Assembly: GCA_044225675.1 (NCBI GenBank)
Contig: JBGAIH010000001.1
Coordinates: forward strand, 124,001 to 188,000
From: JACMQX01 sp044225675
GTDB lineage: Bacteria > Pseudomonadota > Gammaproteobacteria > Burkholderiales > Burkholderiaceae_C
DNA: 64,000 nucleotides
Direction: 5' to 3'
Positions 42,107 to 51,039 of this stretch are shown here, piece by piece. The notes below the pieces were generated by a model, which saw only the letters and a program-made list of their open reading frames with translations, did not search any database and was not told the origin of the DNA. A program made the translations under genes and the position numbers. Each line of letters begins with the position of its first letter. Position 1 is the stretch's first letter.

Positions 42107-43081
42107 TCAGGCGTCAAGTACCAGGCAGCCCGAGCGGCAAGATGAGACACAGATCATCATGGACTTGTTGGCCGCGCGTTCCTGTTTGGACAACAGTTGG
42201 TCGCGGTGATCGACATCACCAGAGATAACCCTGGTTTCGCACGCTCCGCACACGCCTTCGCGGCAACTGTGGTCGGGGTTGAGTCCGGCCTCGATGAGCG
42301 CGTCGAGCAGAGGTATGCCGGGTGGCACCTGGACAGTGCGGCCACTCCTGCGCAGTTCTACCGTGTAGCCACTTGCAGGTGTCGCTGGGGGGGCCGTCGT
42401 GGTAGCAGCAAAGCGCTCTAGGTGGACGTTGTGCTGTCCCAAACGCTCGCAAGCGCGTTCGTAGGCATCGAGCATGGGCCCGGGGCCGCAGCAATAAAAG
42501 TGTGCGTCCGGTGGATGGCCGGCGAGCAAGCGTTCAAGGTCTGGCGGTCCGCCTTGCTCGCCGTCGAAATGGCATCGCAGCGAAAGCCGGGTGTCACTTG
42601 CACTGGCAATTGCCTCGATTTCGGCCAGAAAGGCCGCCTCGGAACGGCTTCGCGCGCAATAGACGAGGTGCGCCTTGCGCCCTAGCGCCGCGAGGCGTTG
42701 CAGCATGGCGTAGATCGGTGTAATGCCAATGCCACCGGCCAGTAGCACGCTGTGTCGCGCGTCCTCGTCCAGTCGGAAGTGGTTGCGCGGCCCGCCGAGG
42801 GTGATCACCTGCCCAACGCGAAGCTGTTCGTGCACGAAGCGTGACCCGCCCCGGCTGCGTCTGTCGTTGAGCACCGCCACAACGTAGCGATGTGTGTCCC
42901 CCGGGTTGATTAAGGAATAGCTGCGAACCAGACTGTTGCCTAGGTGCAGGTCCACGTGCGCGCCGGCGGCGGCAACGGGAAATGCAGATGCTGGCGTGGT
43001 GGGTCGTAGTTCGACACTGATAATGCCCGAGGCTTCGTGGCGCATCTGGAAGACGAGCGCCTGCAGAGTAGTTGTGGCCAT
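42107..43081 (-). CDS. iphD: Isophthalate dioxygenase reductase-like flavoprotein
   Basis: This 324-residue phthalate-dioxygenase-reductase-type protein has a flavin domain (VRSYSLINPGDTHRY), a nucleotide domain (LLAGGIGITPIYAM) and a C-terminal [2Fe-2S] domain (CREGVCGACETRV). It is the last gene of the oxygenase-receptor-dehydrogenase-reductase operon, the order reported for iphACBD in Comamonas sp. E6. It starts 3 nt after the dehydrogenase stop codon. The name follows that context. Confidence 0.8.
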   Translation of the reverse strand: MATTTLQALVFQMRHEASGIISVELRPTTPASAFPVAAAGAHVDLHLGNSLVRSYSLINPGDTHRYVVAVLNDRRSRGGSRFVHEQLRVGQVITLGGPRNHFRLDEDARHSVLLAGGIGITPIYAMLQRLAALGRKAHLVYCARSRSEAAFLAEIEAIASASDTRLSLRCHFDGEQGGPPDLERLLAGHPPDAHFYCCGPGPMLDAYERACERLGQHNVHLERFAATTTAPPATPASGYTVELRRSGRTVQVPPGIPLLDALIEAGLNPDHSCREGVCGACETRVISGDVDHRDQLLSKQERAANKSMMICVSSCRSGCLVLDA

Positions 43082-43084
43082 GAC

Positions 43085-43864
43085 TTACATGATGTGCAGG
43101 CCGCCATCCACCATCAGCGTGGTGCCGGTGATGAACGAGGCCTCGCCGGACGCGAGCCAGAGGATGGGCCAAGCGATCTCGGCGGGGTCGGCCCAGCGGC
43201 CGACCAGTGATGTGTCTTTGCGCTCGGTCCTGAGCTGATCGGCACTCTTGCCGGCACTGCTCGCTCGGCCAAGGTGGAAGTCAGTCAACGTCGAACCGGG
43301 GCAGATGGCATTGGCGCGGACTCCGCACGGTGCCTCTTCGAAGGCCAGCGTGCGCGTATAGGCCAACTGCGCTGCCTTGGTCGCGTCGTACAGCGCCATG
43401 CCCTTGCGGCCAGTGACTGCATAGCACGAGGAGACGTTGACGATGCTGCCGATGCCGGAGTGTCGCAGCGCTGGCAACGCAGCGCGGCAGTAGTTGGACA
43501 TACCCACCAAGTTGACATTGACCATGGCCTGCCATTCGGCGGGAGTGGCATCTGCGGCTGCGCTGTAATTGCGCATAGCGGCGTTGTTGACCAGGATGTC
43601 CAGCCCGCCCCAGAGCGCGATGCACTGAGCTACCGCCGCGAGGGCTGCGGCCTCGTCTGCCACATCGGCCGCCACGCACGCTAGTCGTGCGTCGGGCTGC
43701 GTTTTTTCGATCAATGCGCGCGTGCTCTCCAGCGCTTGCGTGTTCGCATCCACCATCAGTACAGCCGCACCTTCGCGGCTGAAAATCGCGGCGGCGGCCG
43801 CACCGATGCCAGCGCCAGCACCGGTGATCAGTGCGGTGCGCCCCGCCAGTCGGGAAGTGTTCAT
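43085..43864 (-). CDS. iphB: Short-chain dehydrogenase, likely isophthalate dihydrodiol dehydrogenase
   Basis: This 259-residue short-chain dehydrogenase has the NAD-binding motif TGAGAGIGAAAA, the NNAA motif (LVNNAAMRN), and the catalytic Ser, Tyr and Lys in VNVSSCYAVTG and YDATKAA. It lies between the receptor and reductase genes, where the dihydrodiol dehydrogenase of isophthalate breakdown sits in Comamonas. The expected product is protocatechuate after spontaneous decarboxylation. The functional name is inferred from order. Confidence 0.75.
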   Translation of the reverse strand: MNTSRLAGRTALITGAGAGIGAAAAAIFSREGAAVLMVDANTQALESTRALIEKTQPDARLACVAADVADEAAALAAVAQCIALWGGLDILVNNAAMRNYSAAADATPAEWQAMVNVNLVGMSNYCRAALPALRHSGIGSIVNVSSCYAVTGRKGMALYDATKAAQLAYTRTLAFEEAPCGVRANAICPGSTLTDFHLGRASSAGKSADQLRTERKDTSLVGRWADPAEIAWPILWLASGEASFITGTTLMVDGGLHIM

Positions 43865-43870
43865 CTCAGC

Positions 43871-44851
43871 TCACTCCGCTTTGGCGCCTGTGCTCTTGAT
43901 GATTTTGCCCCAGCGCCCAATCTCAGTGCCAATCCAGTCACTGAACTCCTTGGGGCTGCTGGCGACGATCTCGAACTCCATCTCATGCAACCGCTTCTGT
44001 GTTTCGGGTGACTTCAGGATGCGAACTATCTCTTCGTTGTAACGGTTGATGATTCCCGGTGGCGTGGCCGGCGGCGCGAGGAAGCCGATCCATGAAGTGG
44101 CCTCGAAGTCCTTGAGTCCCGACTCGGCGAGCGTTGGAACATCCGGCGTGCTCGGGAATCGCTTTTGGCCAGTGGAGGCCAGCAGCTTGAGACGGCCTTC
44201 CTTCACGAACCCCTGCACGTTGCCGGGTACGAAAAAGCCCGCCTGTACGTTGCCTGCGATCAGATCGGTGACAGCAGGACCAGCGCCGCGATAGGGAATG
44301 TGCGTCATGTGGAAGCCGGCCGCAGACTTCATCATCTCCATGGTCAGGTGCGAAGCACTGCCCATGGCCACGGAGCCGTAGGAAAACCGGGCAGGTTCAG
44401 CCTTGACCTTGGCGATGAAGTCTTTCACGTTGGTGAAGCCTGCCGCAGGATTTGCCACCAGGTACTGAGGCGATTTGACTGCCAGCGTGATAGGTGCCAA
44501 GTCCTTGGTCGGGTCGTAAGGCATCTTGTCAAACAGCGTCACGTTGATCGCCAGTGGTCCGTTGTAGCCCACCAGCAGCGTATGGCCATCTGGAGCAGCG
44601 CGCGAGACTTCAAGGGCACCGATGTTGCCGCCCGCGCCGGGTTTGTTCTCCACCACGAAGGGTTGACCGAAAGCCTTCTGCAACTCCGGGGCGATCAGAC
44701 GGGCCAACACGTCGTTGGTGCTACCGACTATGGGTACGACGATGCGTACAGGCTTGCTGGGACGCCAGTTTGGCGTGCCCTGAGCCCAGGCGGAAGAGGT
44801 CGTCGCAGTGGCGATCAGTGTTGCGGCGAGCATCCTGCGGATGAATGTCAT
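43871..44851 (-). CDS. iphC: TctC/Bug-type receptor of the isophthalate cluster
   Basis: This 326-residue periplasmic receptor has a signal peptide ending near SSAWAQ and the family blocks VENKPGAGGNIGALE and HIPYRGAGPAVTDL. The start at 44851 (MTFIRRMLA) follows AAGGAGAC; an earlier in-frame ATG lacks a binding site. Located between the oxygenase and dehydrogenase genes, as iphC is. It probably delivers isophthalate to the TctAB subunits coded 2 kb downstream. Confidence 0.82.
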   Translation of the reverse strand: MTFIRRMLAATLIATATTSSAWAQGTPNWRPSKPVRIVVPIVGSTNDVLARLIAPELQKAFGQPFVVENKPGAGGNIGALEVSRAAPDGHTLLVGYNGPLAINVTLFDKMPYDPTKDLAPITLAVKSPQYLVANPAAGFTNVKDFIAKVKAEPARFSYGSVAMGSASHLTMEMMKSAAGFHMTHIPYRGAGPAVTDLIAGNVQAGFFVPGNVQGFVKEGRLKLLASTGQKRFPSTPDVPTLAESGLKDFEATSWIGFLAPPATPPGIINRYNEEIVRILKSPETQKRLHEMEFEIVASSPKEFSDWIGTEIGRWGKIIKSTGAKAE

Positions 44852-44892
44852 GGGTTGTCTCCTTGTTGTCGTAGGGATGGCAATAGATGTCT

Positions 44893-46167
44893 TCAAAGGC
44901 TGAAGACCGGCTTGCTAGTGGCATCGGCTAGGTTCTGGCGAGCCCATTCGACGGGGTCCTGGTTTCGGGGCAGGAGCACGCCGGCAGGACGCACGTGTTG
45001 CTCGCTGGCGTTCAGCGCTGGCGGTGTGTCGCCTTGCTCTAAGCCCAATGCGGCTTCGTGCAGCATGCGCCGCGCCATCACGATGGCCTTGTCGGTTGGC
45101 AACAGCATTTCCGCTTCATGGTCCTGGATGGGGCCCATGCTTTCTTGTAACGAGTAGTCCTGGGCCGCGAAGCCGAAGATGCCGCTATAGGAACGTTTGT
45201 CCTTTTGGGCCTGGCGATCCATGCCGTAGTCGTTGTCGCGGCTGAATTTCGGGATATAGCTGCCCGGTGCCTCGTATTCGACGTGGATGCCTTTGCCGGC
45301 CTCCATCGCGGTGCGCTCCTCGGCCGTGAGCGGTCGATCAGGCTGCCAGTTGATGCTCCAGGCCCAGCAGTTGTGGTCGTCGATCGGCACCCAAACATGG
45401 CCTCCCAGCGCGTGGTTGCCAAATGGCGCGATCAGTGTGAACCAGGGGAACAACCACTGCGTGATGCGCCAGTAGTAGGAGTCGGGCTCGCCCAGCCGAC
45501 GGCCGAACAGGCTCAGTCCGAAGGGCTGCTTTTCGATCTCGAAGCTCACATTGCCGTCGGCCTTGATGTAGTCCAGCGCCTTGACGCCCTGGTGCATGGG
45601 GTCGCCGTCCACCTCGAAGCTGTGCACATATGACACGTGCGCGGTGTCGATGCCGCCTTCCATAGCTTGGAGATAGTTCGAATACTGCAGCCGTTTGGAC
45701 ACAAACACATGCTCGGGTGGCAACGTGCACCACTCAAGTTCAGGCGCTGCAGGCTGTTGGTCTGCCGGACCCATGTAGGTCCAAACGATGCCGCCGCGCT
45801 CAATGCAGGGGTAGCCCTTGATGTGCATCCGGGCGCAAGCCTGGGGCGATGACGGCACGTCCACGCACTGGCCCATGCCATCGAACTTGACACCGTGATA
45901 GGCGCAGCGAATGCCGTTTTCCTCGTTGCGGCCGAAGTACAGCGACACACCGCGGTGGGAGCAGAACTCGCTGATCAAGCAGGCCTTGCCGTCGGAGTTG
46001 CGGAACGCGAGCAGCTTTTCGCCCAGCAGTTGCACGCGTACCTGCGGGCCATCCGACTCGGCGATCTCGTTCGACATCAGCGCTGGCACCCAGTAGCGGC
46101 GCAGCAGGTTGCCCATGCGCGTGCTGGGACCGACGCGGGTGAGCGTTTCAGACATTTCCTTGTTCAT
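44893..46167 (-). CDS. iphA: Isophthalate dioxygenase-type Rieske oxygenase component
   Basis: This 424-residue oxygenase has Rieske ligands in CSHRGVSL and CAYHGVKFD and the iron site GGIDTAHVSYVH. It resembles the phthalate-dioxygenase branch and differs clearly from the oxygenases at 16153 and 49763. It heads the operon, with GGAGACCCC before the start codon, and is divergent from an iclR-type regulator gene. Isophthalate is the best guess for the substrate because of the exact iphA-C-B-D order; direct proof is absent. Confidence 0.78.
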   Translation of the reverse strand: MNKEMSETLTRVGPSTRMGNLLRRYWVPALMSNEIAESDGPQVRVQLLGEKLLAFRNSDGKACLISEFCSHRGVSLYFGRNEENGIRCAYHGVKFDGMGQCVDVPSSPQACARMHIKGYPCIERGGIVWTYMGPADQQPAAPELEWCTLPPEHVFVSKRLQYSNYLQAMEGGIDTAHVSYVHSFEVDGDPMHQGVKALDYIKADGNVSFEIEKQPFGLSLFGRRLGEPDSYYWRITQWLFPWFTLIAPFGNHALGGHVWVPIDDHNCWAWSINWQPDRPLTAEERTAMEAGKGIHVEYEAPGSYIPKFSRDNDYGMDRQAQKDKRSYSGIFGFAAQDYSLQESMGPIQDHEAEMLLPTDKAIVMARRMLHEAALGLEQGDTPPALNASEQHVRPAGVLLPRNQDPVEWARQNLADATSKPVFSL

Positions 46168-46243
46168 TTGGGGTCTCCTATTGGTGTACGTCAGATGAGA
46201 CGCATGTCCATTATCTGGATCATTTGATTCACGTCAAAGAAAA

Positions 46244-46258
46244 CGGACATGATGTCCG
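46244..46258. promoter_or_regulatory. Palindrome CGGACAT-G-ATGTCCG, candidate IclR operator
   Basis: A perfect 15-bp inverted repeat lies between the divergent iphA-like and iclR-type genes. Half-sites ATGTCC at 46204 and TGGACG at 46265 flank it. The location fits an operator read by the IclR protein. Confidence 0.55.
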
Positions 46259-46316
46259 CCTGATGGACGTATTTCGTACAATCACCACCTACCAGCACAA
46301 AGTAGTCGGGACGATC

Positions 46317-47096
46317 ATGAGTAACGAAAGCACCGTCAGTTGGGCTCCAGCAGAGAAATCGGGGGAGGGGGTGCGCTCGGTGGATCGCGCGCTTGACATC
46401 CTGCTGGCCTTTCGGGCGGGCGACCGGCAACTGAGCGCAAGCGAACTTTTGCGGCGTATCGACTTGAGCCGGCCCACCCTTTATCGTCTGCTGAAGACCC
46501 TGGAGTTGCGTGGCTTCATAGTGGCTGCGGGCGAGCCGCAGCGCTTCCAACTCGGACCCTCGGTGGCACACCTAGCCCACGTCTGGACCTCAGGCTTAGA
46601 CTTGGCGGAGTTGTCGCAGCCCATGATGCGCCGCCTGTGGGAGCAGACTGGCGAGACCGTTGCGCTGCTGGTTCACCATGGCCGGGAGCGGGTCTGCGTG
46701 GCGGAAATTCCCAGTCCGCAGCCGCTAAGCTTCAAGCGGGGAGTGGGACACAGTGAGAGTGTGATCCTGGGTGCGAGCGGGCGAGCGATCCTAGCCTTTG
46801 TAAAGGACGCGGCCAGCTACCTCGACGGTAAAGTGCCGCCCGATCAGCAGCCGGCATACCTTGAAGGACTGGTTCGTATCCGAGAGGCTGGCTACGCCAT
46901 CAGTCGAGACGAGCTTATCAAGGGCGCGGTGGCCATGGCAGTTCCGTTCAGTACCGCCGCAGGCAAGGTGATTGGGTCCCTTGCTGTCTATGGCCCGAGC
47001 GCGCGCTTGGATGACGTGCGCGTGCGGCAGATCGTGGCGTTGTTGCTTGATGCTTCACGCGAACTCTCGGCGAAAGCTGGTGCGGTGACCCGTTGA
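46317..47096 (+). CDS. iphR: IclR family regulator of the isophthalate cluster
   Basis: This 259-residue protein has the IclR winged helix (LSASELLRRIDLSRPTLYRLLKTLE) and the C-terminal effector domain (GETVALLVHHGRERVCVAEI, GYAISRDEL). The start at 46317 is preferred because upstream in-frame codons lie over the operator. It is divergent from the oxygenase operon and is presumably its isophthalate-responsive repressor. Confidence 0.85.
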   Translation: MSNESTVSWAPAEKSGEGVRSVDRALDILLAFRAGDRQLSASELLRRIDLSRPTLYRLLKTLELRGFIVAAGEPQRFQLGPSVAHLAHVWTSGLDLAELSQPMMRRLWEQTGETVALLVHHGRERVCVAEIPSPQPLSFKRGVGHSESVILGASGRAILAFVKDAASYLDGKVPPDQQPAYLEGLVRIREAGYAISRDELIKGAVAMAVPFSTAAGKVIGSLAVYGPSARLDDVRVRQIVALLLDASRELSAKAGAVTR

Positions 47097-47284
47097 ATTT
47101 GCCATGGTGGCGCCGGTTCGGGTGGTGGATAACTGGGTTTCGATGCGAAAGCACGATGCTCAATGGGGCCGTAACCGCCAATCAACCTTGATCAATACCG
47201 CTGTCCCCAACTGACGGTCCAATTCCAGGAAGACCTGACTGCCGCGCGCCGATGCTGCGAGCTTCTTCCCTAGCCAAGGCTCGA

Positions 47285-48313
47285 CTAACGAGTTCCATGG
47301 AGTGCCTGGCTGACGAAGGCGTCACTGAAAAATCGTTCTTCCGGCAAGCCCCGCTGCTCGATACAGGCGCGCCGTAGTGCTGCCACCATGGCCGGCGCAC
47401 CGCAGGCGTAGACGTCATGACCGCTCAGATCGGCCTGATCCGCGAGTACGGCTTCGTGAACGAGGCCGGTACGGCCTCGCCACGATATGTCATCGCCGAC
47501 ATCGCTGACGACAGGCACGTAGCGCAGATCGGGTAACTGGCCCTGCTGCCACCGGGCGATAACCTCCTGCGCATAGAGGCCTTCGGGCAGGCGCGACCCC
47601 CAGTACAGCGTCAGTGGGCGGCCGATCTTGCGGCGCACCATGTGGTCGATGATCGATTTGAGCGGGGCAAATCCGGTACCGCCCGCCACCATGACCAAGG
47701 GGCGCTCGCTGTCCTCGCGCAGCCAGAAATCGCCATGTGGCAATTCGAGCTGCAAGAAGTCGCCAGGTTTGAGGCCGGGCAAGACGTCCATGCTAAAGTG
47801 ACCACCGGGCACATGACGGATATGCAACTGCACGCCATCGCTCTCATGCGGCGCATTGGCCATGGAGTAAGAGCGGCGCTGGCCATCGGGCAGGACTACC
47901 TGCAGGTACTGACCGGCCAGGAACTTCGCACGCGTGCCGGCGGCAAAGCGCAGTTGCAGCACGGTCACGTCGCTGGCCGCCTGCGTCACGCGGAACACCT
48001 TGGCTTGCAGGGTCTTGCGCGCGTCAGGGTCGATGCGCTGCCAACTACGAGGCCGGATCAGCAAGTCGCTGGCAGCCTGTGCATGGCAGAACAGATGCTC
48101 GTTGGGCGCGTGAATGCCGGCCTCGGCGCTTCCACCGGCGGTGCTTGGCACCAGTTGGCCTTCGAGCACCAAACCGCGGCAATTGCCGCATACGCCCTTG
48201 CGACACGAATAAGGCAGTTCAATACCGTTGCGTGTGGCGGCATCTAGAACAGTCTCGCCGTGCTCGCAGGAGAAGGCGACTTCGCTGCCTTCGATCTTGA
48301 TCTGATTCGTCAT
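47285..48313 (-). CDS. tphA1: Terephthalate 1,2-dioxygenase reductase
   Basis: This 342-residue reductase has an N-terminal plant-type [2Fe-2S] domain (Cys37, Cys42, Cys45, Cys76) followed by flavin (RRSYSMANAPHESDG) and NAD domains (VAGGTGFAPLKSI). The order is opposite to the phthalate-type reductases at 20258 and 42107. Length and sequence fit TphA1 of Comamonas. It is the last gene of the operon, 8 nt after tphB. The 47097-47284 interval between it and the convergent iclR gene holds no gene. Confidence 0.88.
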   Translation of the reverse strand: MTNQIKIEGSEVAFSCEHGETVLDAATRNGIELPYSCRKGVCGNCRGLVLEGQLVPSTAGGSAEAGIHAPNEHLFCHAQAASDLLIRPRSWQRIDPDARKTLQAKVFRVTQAASDVTVLQLRFAAGTRAKFLAGQYLQVVLPDGQRRSYSMANAPHESDGVQLHIRHVPGGHFSMDVLPGLKPGDFLQLELPHGDFWLREDSERPLVMVAGGTGFAPLKSIIDHMVRRKIGRPLTLYWGSRLPEGLYAQEVIARWQQGQLPDLRYVPVVSDVGDDISWRGRTGLVHEAVLADQADLSGHDVYACGAPAMVAALRRACIEQRGLPEERFFSDAFVSQALHGTR

Positions 48314-48321
48314 TGAATGGT

Positions 48322-49278
48322 TCAGGTTGGGACCGGCACAGCAGCAAGCCGAGCGACGGTATTGATCATGGCCCTGGCATCGGCAATGCACCGGCCAGCG
48401 ATATCCATAGCGCTGCCGTGACCCACGCTGGACAGAATCACGTCGGCACCGATTGACAAGGCGCTGGCCTGTTTGGGACTCAACAGCTTGATCGGGATAT
48501 GGCCCTGGTCATGCAGCATGGCGACATACAAGTCGTGGCGGCGCTCCGCCAGCAGAGTGTCTGCCCCAATAGGGCCGTCTACCTGTAGGCCGACGGCGCG
48601 CAGGCGTTCGGCGGCCGGCTTGGTGATGCGCTCGTCCGCATCTCCGAACAGGCCGTTTTCACCCGCATGCGGATTGATGCCGAACAGACCGATGGTCGGC
48701 GCGTTCATGCCCAGGCGCTGCATGGCGCGCATGCCGGCAAGAGCAGCCTGCACGAACAGTTCAGACGTCAGGCGGTCGAGAGCGTGCTGCACGCTCTCGT
48801 GCAGCGTCGCATGCACGATATGCAGGCCGCCGCCTACCAGCAACAAAAATACGCTGTCCTCGGGCTGGCCGCAGACACTTGCCACCAGCGAGGGGTAGCC
48901 CGAAAAAAGGATGCCTGCCAGATGCACGGCGGTTTCGTGGTGCGGGCCGGCCACCACCGCATCGAAATCGCCACGCCGGGTGGCGGTGATGGCAGAGCTG
49001 GCAGCCGAGATCATGGCCGATCCAGCCTCTGCGCACACCCGTCCAGGCTGAAAGGTCCCGGTCGGCATGTCCGCTGTGAATACCACTGGCGTGGCGGCCA
49101 ACAGGTCAGTCAGCCCAAGGCACTGCGCCGTCTGCTGAAGTACAACCTGTGGCCCGAACAGCGTCAGGCAAACGTCGGGGCGTCCCGCATAGGCTGCGGC
49201 TGTCTTGAGCGCAATTTCCGGTCCGATGCCGTTGGGGTCACCCAGCGGCAATGCAATTCGAACAGCCTGTGAAATCAC
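48322..49278 (-). CDS. tphB: Terephthalate dihydrodiol dehydrogenase (PdxA family)
   Basis: This 318-residue protein belongs to the PdxA family but sits in a tph operon, where TphB oxidises and decarboxylates the 1,2-dihydrodiol of terephthalate to protocatechuate. Metal-binding His motifs are GPHHETAVH, MLHDQGHIPIK and SVGHGSAMDIAG. The start is a GTG at 49278 overlapping the tphA3 stop codon (GTGA); no ATG is suitable. It should not be annotated as a vitamin B6 gene. Confidence 0.87.
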   Translation of the reverse strand: MISQAVRIALPLGDPNGIGPEIALKTAAAYAGRPDVCLTLFGPQVVLQQTAQCLGLTDLLAATPVVFTADMPTGTFQPGRVCAEAGSAMISAASSAITATRRGDFDAVVAGPHHETAVHLAGILFSGYPSLVASVCGQPEDSVFLLLVGGGLHIVHATLHESVQHALDRLTSELFVQAALAGMRAMQRLGMNAPTIGLFGINPHAGENGLFGDADERITKPAAERLRAVGLQVDGPIGADTLLAERRHDLYVAMLHDQGHIPIKLLSPKQASALSIGADVILSSVGHGSAMDIAGRCIADARAMINTVARLAAVPVPT

Positions 49279-49751
49279 AGCGGGACGGCCAGCAGGGTAT
49301 CGACGCGGCTGCTGTCGCACACCACAACACGGCTGCGAAGGAGCAGGGCATCGCCCGAAGCGTCGAACTCGTCGAGATAGACGCCGGTGAAGTAGAGGTC
49401 GGTGTGCCCATCGTGCATGATGCGGGCCACCATGAAGGGCGTTTCGCAACTGGCTGTCGCAGGCTGCTCGCCAGTGATGAAGGGCAGGCCGACGAGGTGG
49501 CGGTAGCTGTGCCGTTCGTAGACGTTGGCGTTGCGCAGTGCCGAAATTCTGTCCTGCAACATGGCGCGGTTGTTGGCCCAGATCAGGCCGGCGGCCAAGC
49601 CGTCGCGCTGGTTGTCGGCCGTGGTCACGGTGTATTGGCATTGAGGCAGAAAGAACTCTGGCCAGCTTTCCAGTTGGTTGGTGTCGATGCAGCGGATGTA
49701 GGCCGCCTGAAATGCCGCGATCCGCTCGCGCAGTGAAAGAGTGTTGTTCAT
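49275..49751 (-). CDS. tphA3: Terephthalate 1,2-dioxygenase small subunit
   Basis: This 158-residue protein has the NTF2-like fold of ring-hydroxylating dioxygenase beta subunits. Conserved blocks are GLAAGLIWANNRAMLQDRI, NVYERHSYRH and PFMVARIMHDG. The start at 49751 (MNNTLSLRE) fits the family length of about 155; an upstream ATG lies in tphA2. It forms the oxygenase with TphA2. Confidence 0.9.
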   Translation of the reverse strand: MNNTLSLRERIAAFQAAYIRCIDTNQLESWPEFFLPQCQYTVTTADNQRDGLAAGLIWANNRAMLQDRISALRNANVYERHSYRHLVGLPFITGEQPATASCETPFMVARIMHDGHTDLYFTGVYLDEFDASGDALLLRSRVVVCDSSRVDTLLAVPL

Positions 49752-49762
49752 GTCAGATGCTC

Positions 49763-51001
49763 CTAGATATCCATGAGGCGGCGATACAGCTTCCAAAAGC
49801 CGCGCACCGAGGCCTCGGTCACCCGCGACGGGCTCGAAGAGGTGCTGTCACCGCCCATCTCGAGAACAGCTTCGTCGTCGCCAGCGGTCGCTATGCCGCG
49901 TTGAACGAAGCCGCCGACGGCACCGTCTTCCATCGAGACAAAACCGGCTGGCCCGATCAGATTGGCCTGCTTGAGGCGCACTTCACGCTGAGCGGGTGTG
50001 TCGTCGGCATAACCGAGGTAGGTCCAGTTCAGGTCGGTTTCTTCAACCCCGCGCGGGAGGACCTGGCGGATGGCAAGGCAGTTCTGGATCTGCTGCAGCA
50101 CAAAGCCTGGGAAAACCGAGAGGATCTGAAGCGTGATGCCATCCTCGAATTCCTTGAAGCCGGCCAGCAAGGTCGGGTCGGCGAGCTTGTAACCCTCTTG
50201 GTCGGAGCGCAGACCCTGCTCCTGGTATTGCTTGCCTGCTTCGGCCTGCGGCGCGTCCACCATCGAATAGCTCACGTGATGGCCACCCGATTCGCTCACG
50301 ATCACCGCGCCGCGTTGCGACAGGCGGTTGAGGCGGAAGGTGGTGAAGAAAAGATGCAGCAGGCTGGCGTGGTAGCTGTCCTTGACGTTCTCAAAGTAGA
50401 GCTTCCAGTTGTTTGGCAGCGCCTGCGTGAAGCGACCGATAACCTCCACCGGCTTGTTCAGCACACGTTCAATGCGCGCGCAGATTTCTGGGCCTAGGTA
50501 GTCCTCAATGCTGTCCACCTCGTCGCTGAAGCTGCCAAACACGAGGCCGCAAAAAACAGCAATACGCAGTTTGCGTGGTGAGTGTTTGTCCTTGCAGAAG
50601 GAGGGCGGCATGCCGCCAGCACCGTCGAGGCCCGCTTCGAAGGCTACCCCCTTAAGGGTGCCCTGCAGGTTGTAGGTCCAAGCGTGATAGACGCATTGGA
50701 AGTCCTTGGCCGTCCCGGATTTCTCTAGACAGATCAACGCGCCGCGGTGGGAGCAACGGTTTTCGAAGGCGTAGATGTCGCCGTCCGTGTCGCGTGCCAC
50801 GACAATGGGTGTTTGGCCGACAAAGGTCGTGCGATAGCTGCCCGGCTTGGGAATCTCAGCTTCCAGGCAGAGGTAGTTCCAAGCAGGACCTTCGTAGACG
50901 CGTTTCTGTTCCTGTTCAAGAACGTCTTGGCGTTGGTAGACGGCGTACGGCACGCGGGTTTGTAGCCCCCGCTCCCATGTAATGGGGTGAGTCTGTTTCA
51001 T
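49763..51001 (-). CDS. tphA2: Terephthalate 1,2-dioxygenase large subunit
   Basis: This 412-residue oxygenase subunit closely resembles Comamonas TphA2. Rieske ligands are Cys83, His85, Cys103 and His106 (CSHRGA, CVYHAW); the mononuclear iron ligands include Asp208, His211 and His216 (DSYHASLLH). Diagnostic stretches are GGMPPSFCKDKHSPRKLR and ILSVFPGFVLQQIQN. It follows the receptor gene and precedes tphA3 by 11 nt. AAGGAAGCGACC lies before the start. Confidence 0.92.
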   Translation of the reverse strand: MKQTHPITWERGLQTRVPYAVYQRQDVLEQEQKRVYEGPAWNYLCLEAEIPKPGSYRTTFVGQTPIVVARDTDGDIYAFENRCSHRGALICLEKSGTAKDFQCVYHAWTYNLQGTLKGVAFEAGLDGAGGMPPSFCKDKHSPRKLRIAVFCGLVFGSFSDEVDSIEDYLGPEICARIERVLNKPVEVIGRFTQALPNNWKLYFENVKDSYHASLLHLFFTTFRLNRLSQRGAVIVSESGGHHVSYSMVDAPQAEAGKQYQEQGLRSDQEGYKLADPTLLAGFKEFEDGITLQILSVFPGFVLQQIQNCLAIRQVLPRGVEETDLNWTYLGYADDTPAQREVRLKQANLIGPAGFVSMEDGAVGGFVQRGIATAGDDEAVLEMGGDSTSSSPSRVTEASVRGFWKLYRRLMDI

Positions 51002-51039
51002 GGTCGCTTCCTTGAGTTTGCTGGTTGATGTGTCACCTG

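Noticed and set aside
48322..49278. Vitamin B6 synthesis gene pdxA
   Set aside because: The family is the same, but its place between tphA3 and tphA1 and the motifs fit TphB.
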